Assembly (NCBI RefSeq): GCF_003967515.1
Contig: NZ_BIFQ01000001.1
Span: 2,108,001 to 2,172,000 of the forward strand
Direction of reading: 5' to 3'
Source of the DNA: Dictyobacter aurantiacus
GTDB taxonomy: Bacteria > Chloroflexota > Ktedonobacteria > Ktedonobacterales > Ktedonobacteraceae
DNA length: 64,000 nt
Made by a program: the position numbers and the translations under genes. Below are positions 1 to 7,504 of the stretch, piece after piece (position 1 is the stretch's first letter; each line of letters starts with the position of its first letter). The notes under the pieces were generated by a model. It searched no databases. It saw nothing but the letters and a program-made list of their open reading frames with translations, and had not been told where the DNA came from.

Positions 1-2
1 GC

Positions 3-737
3 GAGGAGCTCATTGGCCGCGCGGTCTCCACTCGTCGGGACGACTACTATCTGTTCACCAAGTGCGGCCATGCTTCGGGCGAGGGCCTGGAGGATTTCGA
101 GGACTGGGATCCCCGCACCATCGAGGCCAGCATCGATCGCAGCCTGCAACGGCTGCGAACCGACCATGTGGATCTGCTGCAGATCCATACCTGTCCTCTG
201 GAAGTGCTGCGTCAGGGCGAGATTATTAACGTCCTGCAAAAAGCCAAACGCATGGGCAAGACGCGCTACATCGGCTATAGTGGCACCAATGAAAACGCCC
301 GCTACGCCATTCGCACCGACGCCTTCGATACGCTGCAGACCTCGCTCAACATCGCCGACCAGCAGACAATCGATTTCACGATCCCGATGGCCGTCGAGCG
401 CAACATGGGCATAATCGCCAAGCGACCGATCGCTAACGCGGCCTGGACCGATCCAAATATCGACAAAAACGCATATGGATATTCCTACTGGGAGCGCCTG
501 CAGCAGCTTAAATATGACTTCCTGCAGAGCGGACCCGCCACGGCACTGGCGATGGCTCTGCGTTTTACCCTGAGTACGCCGGGCGTGCATACCGCCATCG
601 TGGGCACCACCAATCCGACGCGCTATGCTCAAAACGCCGCTTTGATCTCCGCCGGAGACCTCTCAGACGAAGAATACCAGGAGATTCGCGCCATCTGGGA
701 GCAGCGAGCCGACCAGCACTGGCTGGGACTCGAATAA
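3..737 (+). CDS. aldo/keto reductase, 5' truncated by window edge
   Basis: The reading frame is open from base 3 to the TAA at 735-737; the first ATG in frame (168) is internal, because the upstream frame continues with AKR-like sequence (an LFTKCGH strand, then RSLQRLRTDHVDLLQIH). The family reduces aldehydes and ketones with NADPH on a TIM barrel. Visible AKR features are the DLLQIH strand, the YIGYSGTN segment, the IIAKRPIANAAW strand and the C-terminal IVGTTNP cofactor-binding segment. The N-terminal catalytic Asp/Tyr region lies outside the window. Substrate cannot be told. Confidence 0.9.
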   Translation, partial: EELIGRAVSTRRDDYYLFTKCGHASGEGLEDFEDWDPRTIEASIDRSLQRLRTDHVDLLQIHTCPLEVLRQGEIINVLQKAKRMGKTRYIGYSGTNENARYAIRTDAFDTLQTSLNIADQQTIDFTIPMAVERNMGIIAKRPIANAAWTDPNIDKNAYGYSYWERLQQLKYDFLQSGPATALAMALRFTLSTPGVHTAIVGTTNPTRYAQNAALISAGDLSDEEYQEIRAIWEQRADQHWLGLE

Positions 738-821
738 CCCCCATCACATTCACCCTTGCGGGCGGCATCTATGTCGCCCGCGAGAATAGCAGAAGCATTG
801 CGGCCAGGTACAGAGCCGCTG

Positions 822-964
822 CGCGGCAGTAGCCCGCAAGGGGCAATACTTTCAACATAACGCGCTGGCGCCCCTTTGAGGGGGAGATAATATCGTTGGT
901 GGAACGTGCGCGCCCGGGCACGGGGCCGCTTCGCGGCAAGCGCCCGCAAGGGGCGCACCTACGG
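822..964. repeat. REP-like GC-rich repeat pair (family C)
   Basis: Two units share a 'cgcggcaa/agt..gcccgcaaggggc' core at about 822-855 and 925-964. Related gcggccgc/tagcg fragments recur near 1145-1167 and 21296-21322. They look like extragenic palindromic repeats. They have no coding potential and no target duplications that I can see. Confidence 0.5.
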
Positions 965-1083
965 TGGTCTTTCCTCTGGACCTTTATTTCCCCCTTTGTT
1001 CACTTACATTGCGAATGTGTCTTATCCTCATGCTCATCGCCTGCGGTCTGCATGAAATTTCGCATCATGGGTTCAATCACCCA

Positions 1084-1137
1084 TAGTATAGTAGTGCAAA
1101 AGGGGCGCCGCGGCGCCCCTTTTGCACTACTATACTA
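1084..1137. repeat. perfect 27-bp inverted repeat, no loop
   Basis: Left arm 1084-1110 and right arm 1111-1137 are exact reverse complements with zero spacer. It lies in a tandem gap, 347 bases after the reductase stop and 389 bases before glnA. A bidirectional terminator is possible, but it is far from the reductase stop. It belongs to the window-wide set of long palindromes. Confidence 0.85.
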
Positions 1138-1354
1138 AATCAACGCGGCCGCGTAGCGGACGCGCGTGCGGAGGCTATCAAGAGTCACCAGAGAGATGGG
1201 AGTAAGACCCTTTCTGAAAACAACCAGCAAAAAAAGGCCTCAAAAAAACCTCTCTTCTCGGCGTTGATGCTATACAATGTAGGTAGATCGTTATAAGTAG
1301 TGCTTACTCTCTTGCAAAGGTCACTGGCAGGCAAGCGGCGACTGGTATACCTAC

Positions 1355-1383
1355 TTCCAACCAGCAGCTGGCTTGCGTATAAT
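1355..1383 (+). promoter_or_regulatory. possible sigma-70 promoter of glnA
   Basis: TATAAT at 1378-1383 follows a poor -35 (TTCCAA at 1355-1360) with a 17-bp spacer. The start of glnA would be about 137 nt downstream of the transcription start. Only the -10 box is strong. Confidence 0.35.
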
Positions 1384-1526
1384 GAAGATACGAAAAAAGT
1401 AGATGTGACAACCACCAGGGGTCATCTTCTCCTTTTGAGATAAAGGGAAAAAGCATCTGGTCATCAGCGAGATGTCAAAGTAGACGCTAATACTAGAACA
1501 GCAATGGCGCGAAGGAGCAAAAGAGC

Positions 1527-2927
1527 ATGGCAGACAAACGTGGAGACCATAACAGCTTTGAGCAGGTCATGGCCACCATTAAAAACGAACGCATCCGTTT
1601 TGTGAATCTGGAATTTACCGATGTGGTAGGGGTCGCCAAATGCGTGACAATTCCAGTGGAGCAGTTTGCCGATTGTGTGCGGCACGGCAAGTGGTTTGAC
1701 GGTTCCGCGCTTGAAAATATAGCCCGCGTGGCCGAAAGCGACATGTATCTGTATCCGGACCTCTCAACCTTTACTGCATTGCCGGGTACGGTACGTCCCG
1801 CTCCAACCATTGATACGCGCCTGCAGGACTCTCAGGACGATGGAGAGGTGGTGGCACGCGTCATCTGTGATATACGCGAACCCGATGGGGAACGCTTCGA
1901 AGGGGATCCGCGGGCAGCACTGCTGGGGGCCATTGAAGAGGCGCGCTCTATGGGCTTCAAGTACCAAGTGGCCCCCGAATTAGAGTTTTTCCTGCTTCAG
2001 GTCAAAGATAAAAAGCCGGTTCCCCTACAAGACGATCCCGGTAGCTACTTTGACCTCTCAACCAAATTTACGGTAACCATTCGCAGCGAGATGGTGCATG
2101 CCCTGCAGAGCATGGGCATTAAAATTGAGAGCAGCCATCACGAGGTGGCACCGGGCCAGCATGAGATCGACTTTGAGAGCGGCGATGCCCTGCGTATGGC
2201 CGATAGCTTGATGACCGCCAAGTACGTCATCAAGGCCATCGCTTCGCAGCATAACCTGTACGCTACCTTCCTGCCAAAACCCTTTTACCGCACCAACGGC
2301 TCCGGCCTGCATATTCACCAGCAATTAATCAGTACCGATACGGGTAAGAATGTCTTTGTCGATGAGCACGCGGAATATGGGCTCTCCGAAATCGGGCGTG
2401 GATTTATCGCGGGCCAGCTGGCGCATGCCCGTTCAATGTGCGCCATCCTGGCTCCCCTGGTCAATTCATATAAACGCCTGGTGCGCGGTTATGAAGCGCC
2501 CGTGCTCGTCAACTGGGGACGCGTCAATCGCCAGGCTTTGATCCGCGTACCGCGCCCCGGCACAGATCCGCAGACATCGATGCGCATCGAGTTGCGCTGC
2601 AGCGATCCCAGCTGCAATCCTCACCTGGCGCTGGCCGTCATGCTACGCGCTGGCCTGGATGGAATCCAACGGAAGATGACCCTGCCCCCGGCCATGGATG
2701 AGAATATTTTTCTGCAGGACGAGGGCGAGCGTCTGCGTCCCCGGGCCCGCCTGCTGCCCGCGACGCTGGGCGAGGCACTGGATGGGATGCGCGAAGATAC
2801 TTTGATCCGTGATGTGCTGGGCGATACCATCTATGAAGGGTTTATCGATGCCAAAAGCATCGAGTGGACTGAATATCGCCAGCAGGTTCATAACTGGGAG
2901 ATTGAGCGCTATCTTCCTGTTTTTTAA
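1527..2927 (+). CDS. glnA: glutamine synthetase, type I
   Basis: Makes glutamine from glutamate, ammonia and ATP; a cytosolic dodecamer in this family. At 466 residues it has the usual GSI length. The beta-grasp N-terminal region contains EFTDVVGV and WFDGSALE. The catalytic domain carries the ELEFFL strand, the metal-binding segment EVAPGQHEIDFE, the ATP-binding segment NGSGLHIHQQL and the NSYKRLVRGYEAP loop. The start follows 'gaaggagc' at good distance. It is a single-gene unit ending just before a long palindrome. A close paralogue such as gamma-glutamylpolyamine synthetase cannot be fully excluded, since the usual adenylylation-site Tyr region is not obvious near the C-terminus. Confidence 0.88.
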   Translation: MADKRGDHNSFEQVMATIKNERIRFVNLEFTDVVGVAKCVTIPVEQFADCVRHGKWFDGSALENIARVAESDMYLYPDLSTFTALPGTVRPAPTIDTRLQDSQDDGEVVARVICDIREPDGERFEGDPRAALLGAIEEARSMGFKYQVAPELEFFLLQVKDKKPVPLQDDPGSYFDLSTKFTVTIRSEMVHALQSMGIKIESSHHEVAPGQHEIDFESGDALRMADSLMTAKYVIKAIASQHNLYATFLPKPFYRTNGSGLHIHQQLISTDTGKNVFVDEHAEYGLSEIGRGFIAGQLAHARSMCAILAPLVNSYKRLVRGYEAPVLVNWGRVNRQALIRVPRPGTDPQTSMRIELRCSDPSCNPHLALAVMLRAGLDGIQRKMTLPPAMDENIFLQDEGERLRPRARLLPATLGEALDGMREDTLIRDVLGDTIYEGFIDAKSIEWTEYRQQVHNWEIERYLPVF

Positions 2928-2998
2928 GGGTGGGGGGCGCCAGTGCAGCGGTTCGCGCCTTCGGCCATGACAATACGCGCCTGCGGCGCTCACATAAA

Positions 2999-3077
2999 AA
3001 TAATAAGCAAAACAGGCGTCAAGGTAGTGCTGGAGCAATGCTCCAGCACTACCTTGACGCCTGTTTTGCTTATTATT
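2999..3077. terminator. 39-bp perfect palindrome between convergent genes
   Basis: Arms 2999-3037 and 3039-3077 are exact reverse complements around a single central A. It lies between the 3' ends of glnA and the GT4 gene and probably terminates both. The A/T-rich outer arms would supply U-tracts in both directions. The stem is far longer than a typical terminator. Confidence 0.8.
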
Positions 3078-3099
3078 ATAACAATATGCTGATGATGAA

Positions 3100-4197
3100 T
3101 CAGCGGATCAAGCGTTGATAGACGGCTTCATGTGCATCGAGCATGTGCTGCAGGGAAAATTTCGCTTTGACATGGGCGCGACAGCCTTCACGCGATAACG
3201 CCCAGAGTCGTTGGACTGCCCGGGCGGCTCGGACACAATCGCCGGAGGGAATTAAGAAGCCGGTCTGCCCGTCCCGAATGATTTCTGGCATGGCACCGCG
3301 CTGGAAGGCGATAACCGGCGTACCGGCCGCCATAGCCTCGACAGGTGTCAGGCCAAAGGGTTCATCCCAGGCGATGGGAAACAACAGTCCCTGGACCTCG
3401 CTCATCAGCTTCCAGAGCGTGATGTGGTCCAATTGACCCACATAGGTAAATTGCTCTGGCTTGCGCGCGATGCGTGGCAGGATACGCTCTTCATGATAGC
3501 GGCGATCGTAGATGCCGCCAGCCACAATCAGGCGTCGTTCGGCGATCTCGGCGATCTCGATCGCCTGCTCCACGCCTTTCTCCGGGGTAATGCGCCCGGC
3601 AAATAAGAGTGGCGCGTCAGGAGCAACTCGATCAGAGAAAGGGACCGCCTCGATATCCAGTCCGTTGTAGATAACATGATCGAAGGTGCAGTAGTCCGCG
3701 TAGTCGCGGGCGCATGCCTGCGAAACAGTCAACAGATTTACTGGATGCTGCTGGCGCTCCAATACGCTCAATACGCTGTTGATTTCGGGCGAGATGGCGG
3801 GCAGGTGGACGGTATGCAGGACTGGGATGGTTGTGATCAATGTACTACAGGCAAAGCTGGGCCAGTCGAAGGCATGGGCGTGAATGAGATCAAATTCCCC
3901 AGCCCGCTGGCGCAGTTGCAGGTAGAGCTCCAGAAAAACGTTGGCCTGGGCCATAAACCCTGGATCGAGTGATTGCTCTTTGCCCGGATCTGCGAAGCTT
4001 GATGGCGTGACATGCTCGGGTACCGTCACCGGCTCAATATGAATCCCCGGCACAGACGAACCCTCACGCGCGAACAGCGTCACCTGGTGTCCACGCTGCG
4101 CCATACCTATAGCTAGATCGGCCACCATGGCCTGCGACCCGCCCAGAAATGGTTGAGAGATCGGCGTAACCAGGGGTGCCACCAGTGCTATCCTCAT
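3100..4197 (-). CDS. glycosyltransferase family 4 (GT-B fold)
   Basis: Transfers a sugar from a nucleotide sugar to an unknown acceptor, probably at the cytosolic face of the membrane. The 365 residues show the GT4 layout: N-terminal GGSQAMVADLAIGMAQRGH, a mid-protein hinge, then AGRITPEKGVEQAIEIA and the EX7E-type segment EPFGLTPVEAMAAGTPVIAF. Its ATG overlaps the stop of the upstream pterin-synthase-like gene by four bases (ATGA at 4194-4197), so the two are translationally coupled. The pairing suggests, but does not prove, glycosylation of a pterin such as a biopterin glucoside. Confidence 0.85.
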   Translation of the reverse strand: MRIALVAPLVTPISQPFLGGSQAMVADLAIGMAQRGHQVTLFAREGSSVPGIHIEPVTVPEHVTPSSFADPGKEQSLDPGFMAQANVFLELYLQLRQRAGEFDLIHAHAFDWPSFACSTLITTIPVLHTVHLPAISPEINSVLSVLERQQHPVNLLTVSQACARDYADYCTFDHVIYNGLDIEAVPFSDRVAPDAPLLFAGRITPEKGVEQAIEIAEIAERRLIVAGGIYDRRYHEERILPRIARKPEQFTYVGQLDHITLWKLMSEVQGLLFPIAWDEPFGLTPVEAMAAGTPVIAFQRGAMPEIIRDGQTGFLIPSGDCVRAARAVQRLWALSREGCRAHVKAKFSLQHMLDAHEAVYQRLIR

Positions 4198-4631
4198 GGC
4201 AGTCTCGCTTCCAGTACATCCGCGCGCTCCCCACGATAGCTGGCGCTATTATTCTCGGTCTCATGCAAGGTAACTTCATAAAGTAAGCCAGGGGGAAACT
4301 CCTGCTCCAACCGTTCCCAAAACTTGATCACCAGTAATTCGGCGGTTGGGATCACCCCTTCCAACCAGGGCACATCATGATTGAGGTGCTTATGATCCAC
4401 CCAATCCACCACCTGCTCATTGGTGATACGCTTCATATCGGTCAGATTCATGACCATCCCTGTCTTCGGATCTGGCTGTCCATAGACCGTCACTTCCAGG
4501 ATATAGTTATGCCCATGACCATTGGGATTGGCACATTTATCGTAAATTTGATAATTCTCTTCGTCTGATAGTTGATTGCTCCATAAGCGATGCGCCGCGC
4601 TGAAAGTAACACGCCGGGTCAGATAGGCCAT
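4194..4631 (-). CDS. 6-pyruvoyl-tetrahydropterin synthase / QueD family protein
   Basis: Acts on dihydroneopterin triphosphate; the family yields either 6-pyruvoyl-tetrahydropterin or the queuosine precursor 6-carboxytetrahydropterin. Zinc ligands are H14, H39 and H41 (GHGHNY), the nucleophile is C33 and the Asp/His pair is D79-H80 (DHKHL); a conserved LHETENN lies near the C-terminus. The C-x5-HGH spacing (CANPNGHGHNY) resembles eukaryotic-type biopterin PTPS more than the tighter C-x3-HGH of typical QueD. I chose the ATG at 4631 because 'agagga' precedes it; a longer frame starts at 4661. It overlaps a GT4 gene, which fits pteridine glycoside synthesis (inference). Confidence 0.85.
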   Translation of the reverse strand: MAYLTRRVTFSAAHRLWSNQLSDEENYQIYDKCANPNGHGHNYILEVTVYGQPDPKTGMVMNLTDMKRITNEQVVDWVDHKHLNHDVPWLEGVIPTAELLVIKFWERLEQEFPPGLLYEVTLHETENNSASYRGERADVLEARLP

Positions 4632-5271
4632 GTCAGTATCCTCTTTCTCTCTATTTTCCAATCTCTATGATAGCGAGTTGTTCACGTGTTTTTAAAGTCA
4701 GGACAGGCTGACCATACCGTAATTTACAAGATTGCAAAGCATCTATTTATTCCCTGTACACTGACTAGGCACTGCCTCTCAGGAGTCATTTTGTGAGTTG
4801 GTGCGTCCCTGGTGCACCAGGGTATCATTCATTTTTTGCAAAAAGAAACCGCGAGCAGAAAAAAGAGATGAACACGTAGGTGTCGGGTTTGCCCCGACTT
4901 TGTCGCGAAGCGACCGGCTCCCGGGCGTGCATGTCCACCAAAGGTGATATCGTTCCCTGCGAGCGTCGATCAACACAAGCGCATACCATCCATTGATTCA
5001 TCCTTTTCTGGGAACGCGTCTATGAAGCTGGAGCAAGCCCAGCACCTACGTGGGCATTTCTGTTTTTTCGGTGCTCTCCTTTTGCAAAGGATGACGGTCA
5101 CCCGTTGTGCCAACACACAAAATGGCTCCTGATTTAGTGTTCTCCACTATTTGACGTCTGATAAGTTCAGACGGAATACTCAACAATTTGTATCCGTGGC
5201 CAGCATTCCCGCGCCAGTTGGCCTGGCAGGCGCCAGCTATCCTCCCTATAAGCTGGCGCACGTCAACAGGC
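4632..5271. other. intergenic region with a family B repeat
   Basis: 640 bases without a supported gene, lying upstream of the pterin gene and downstream of the SDR gene (both on the minus strand). It carries a 'gtaggtgtcgggtttgccccgac' type unit at about 4876-4900 and a related 'cacctacgtggg' at 5045-5055. The short ORFs lack ribosome sites. Confidence 0.6.
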
Positions 5272-5988
5272 TTAAGCGTTGGTGAACAGCTCGATGTTGC
5301 TGCCGCTGAACATACGGCCGCTGTCAGCGGCCAGGTAGACGAGGATCTCAGCCAGTTCGTCGGCGGTCATGCCCGCCTTGAGATGTGGCGCGGCCTGGCG
5401 CAGCATCTCGGTATCCACCGCGCCAGGACTGACCGCGCAGACACGGATGTTATGCGGCTTCCCCTCAACGGCCAGGATCTCAGTCAGCCCTGCCACACCA
5501 GACTTTGAGACATTATAGGCGCTCATGCCGGGGAATTTCTCAACTCCTTTGACCCCCGAGAGGGATGAAAGGTTGATGATTACGCCCTGGTGTTGCGCCA
5601 TCATCAGACGAAAGGCCTCCCGACAACAAAGAAAGGTGCCACGCAGGTTGATGTTGATCACCTGGTCCCAGGTGGCCGTATCCATATCTGGAAATGGCTT
5701 CACAGCTACAATGGCGGCGCAGTTGATTAACACATCCAGGCGTCCATATGTCGATTGGATATGCTGAAAGACGGTCTGCACATCCTCTTCACTTGAGACA
5801 TCCCCACTAAAGGCCAGCGCGTGACCACCACTACCTGTGATCTCCGCCACAGCCTCGTCCAGTTGCGTCCCGGTGCGGCTGAACAGGATCACCCGGGCTC
5901 CAGCCCGGGCCAGTAAACGGGCGGTCGCGCGCCCAACTCCACGGCCAGCACCAGTAATTAAAGCGACTTTATCTTTCATATTCATCAT
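5272..5988 (-). CDS. short-chain dehydrogenase/reductase (SDR)
   Basis: An NAD(P)-dependent oxidoreductase of 238 residues, the classical SDR length. It shows the cofactor motif TGAGRGVGRA near residue 13, the NCAA motif near 88, the catalytic Ser in INLSSLSG near 138 and the YNVSK motif near 157, followed by a PGAVDT segment. Substrate is unknown. Two ATG codons sit at 5988 and 5985 with no ribosome site; a TATAAT box ends 6 nt upstream, so the mRNA may be leaderless. Confidence 0.87.
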   Translation of the reverse strand: MMNMKDKVALITGAGRGVGRATARLLARAGARVILFSRTGTQLDEAVAEITGSGGHALAFSGDVSSEEDVQTVFQHIQSTYGRLDVLINCAAIVAVKPFPDMDTATWDQVININLRGTFLCCREAFRLMMAQHQGVIINLSSLSGVKGVEKFPGMSAYNVSKSGVAGLTEILAVEGKPHNIRVCAVSPGAVDTEMLRQAAPHLKAGMTADELAEILVYLAADSGRMFSGSNIELFTNA

Positions 5989-5993
5989 ACTAA

Positions 5994-5999
5994 ATTATA
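5994..5999 (-). promoter_or_regulatory. -10 box placing the SDR transcript start at its ATG
   Basis: TATAAT on the minus strand ends six bases before the first ATG of the SDR gene. A -10 box at this distance puts +1 on or next to that ATG, which fits a leaderless transcript. No good -35 box is seen. Confidence 0.35.
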
Positions 6000-6086
6000 G
6001 CAGCCAGCCATGGTAAAAAGTATATATAAATATATGTTTATATATCAAGGTGAGCCATATGTCAGCAACTTGTTGAATAAGGTAAG

Positions 6087-6106
6087 GCTCTGATATAATG
6101 CAGAGC
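6087..6106 (+). promoter_or_regulatory. extended -10 promoter inside an inverted repeat
   Basis: TGATATAAT (6091-6099) is an extended -10 box. It is flanked by GCTCTG (6087-6092) and CAGAGC (6101-6106), so the promoter lies within a 6-bp inverted repeat that could be an operator. It would drive the DUF4388 gene at 6236. Confidence 0.45.
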
Positions 6107-6235
6107 ATGGGCGCGTCGATGGAGAACATGTAATGCGCAAATTACAGATGTTCAAAGGTGCCTCGACAGACGCTTTCTATATATTTCACGGCAAGCAATA
6201 CGATCAAGCGCACCATCTGGCGTATGGGGGAGAGA

Positions 6236-7498
6236 ATGAATACAGACACCGTCCTGTCTGGTAATCTGAATGACTTTGGCCTGGTAGAAATTCTACAGAT
6301 TGTAGAGCTTGGCAGCATGACGGGCGCGATTCATCTCAAACAGAGTACCGGGCGCATAGGTATCCTTTATTTTAACGAAGGAAAGCTGGCCAATGCAGCA
6401 GAATTGGACCCCGGAGCGCTGGCATTGGGCGATGTTTTGCAGCAGTTGGGAATGACAACCTACCATCATATTGAAGAGGCCTACGCCCAGCAACTTCAGG
6501 ATCCCCTGGGCAAGCGTATCGGTGAACGCCTGGTGATGATGAAAGTCATCACAGAGCAGCAGTTACACGAGGCCCTGCGTACCAAAACATTATGGACGGC
6601 CCGCGAGCTCTCGCTGTGGAGTGATGGCCAGTATGAGTTTATCGCCAGCCCCAATGTGCAGAAGCTACTCCCCTACGGCGAGGCCTCGCTGGATATTGAA
6701 GTGGTGCGAGCGACCATGGAGATGGTGCGCTATAGCGATGAATGGCAGGAACTCATCAAAGTACTTCCACAGGGTATGCGCACCCAGCTTCAGCTATCAC
6801 CATCCATCGCTTATGCCATGCGCTTTGATATTCGCAGTCTGGAGCTCTTCACGCATGTGAACCTCTATCGACGCGTGCGGCGCATCGCCAGTGCGTTACG
6901 CCGACCCGAACTGGATGTGGCGCGCGACCTGGGACAACTCGCGCAGCAGCGCTTTATCTATCCTGTACACCAGGAAACGCAGCACCTTAACGGACTCAAA
7001 GTTCGCCTGCCTGATCCAGCTGAAAAGCTGCGCCTGGAGAACTTCGAGTTACTCAACCTGATTAGCCGTATGGAGCAGGAGTGGGAGACAAAAAACACGC
7101 CAACCGAACAGCTGTCAACGCTGGTGATCTTCATTAACTGGACCATGGATGCGCTGGCCGAGACCTGTCGGGCCAACGGGGTTGAACTCGATCCACGCAC
7201 CCTGCATACGCTGATGATCAATGAGAATCTCTGGCATATGGGTAGCTATGAGTTCCGCGTCGACCATAATCATATCGACGTCGAGAATTTCACGGCTCTC
7301 TGTCATGAAATCCTCAACGGCGACATTAAGAAGGCAGCCGGTTTCTATGATGAAGCGTCCATGGTGCTTCAACGTTTGCTCAGCTGCATCTTTGAGATGA
7401 TCAATGGACGCGTCGCCAATCCCCTTGAGCGCATTGAGAACCAGGCGGTCTGGGAGGCGATGTTTGATCAGTTTGCCCTCCAACGTGGAGATGCTTGA
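6236..7498 (+). CDS. DUF4388 domain protein
   Basis: 420 residues from the ATG at 6236, preceded by 'gggggagaga'; a longer frame starts at 6158 without a ribosome site. The first ~100 residues match the DUF4388 (PatA-like N-terminal) pattern: LSGNLNDFGLVEILQIVELG, then GAIHLKQ, IGILYFNEGKLANA and a Gly/Asp loop. Such domains occur in gliding-motility and two-component regulators. The rest is helical with no DNA-binding or enzyme motif that I recognise. A regulatory or scaffold role is inference. It converges on the next gene with only 6 bases between the stops. Confidence 0.72.
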   Translation: MNTDTVLSGNLNDFGLVEILQIVELGSMTGAIHLKQSTGRIGILYFNEGKLANAAELDPGALALGDVLQQLGMTTYHHIEEAYAQQLQDPLGKRIGERLVMMKVITEQQLHEALRTKTLWTARELSLWSDGQYEFIASPNVQKLLPYGEASLDIEVVRATMEMVRYSDEWQELIKVLPQGMRTQLQLSPSIAYAMRFDIRSLELFTHVNLYRRVRRIASALRRPELDVARDLGQLAQQRFIYPVHQETQHLNGLKVRLPDPAEKLRLENFELLNLISRMEQEWETKNTPTEQLSTLVIFINWTMDALAETCRANGVELDPRTLHTLMINENLWHMGSYEFRVDHNHIDVENFTALCHEILNGDIKKAAGFYDEASMVLQRLLSCIFEMINGRVANPLERIENQAVWEAMFDQFALQRGDA

Positions 7499-7504
7499 TC
7501 CGCA

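Larger units (their letters stand above)
738..1526. other. intergenic region with REP-like repeats and a long palindrome
   Basis: 789 bases without a convincing gene. It holds two related GC-rich units (about 822-855 and 925-964, each with a 'gcccgcaaggggc' core), the palindrome at 1084-1137 and a possible promoter at 1355-1383. The short ORFs here overlap the repeats and lack ribosome sites. Confidence 0.7.

Noticed and set aside
4779..5261. Several ORFs of 60-70 residues
   Set aside because: They overlap each other on both strands and a family B repeat, and lack ribosome sites.
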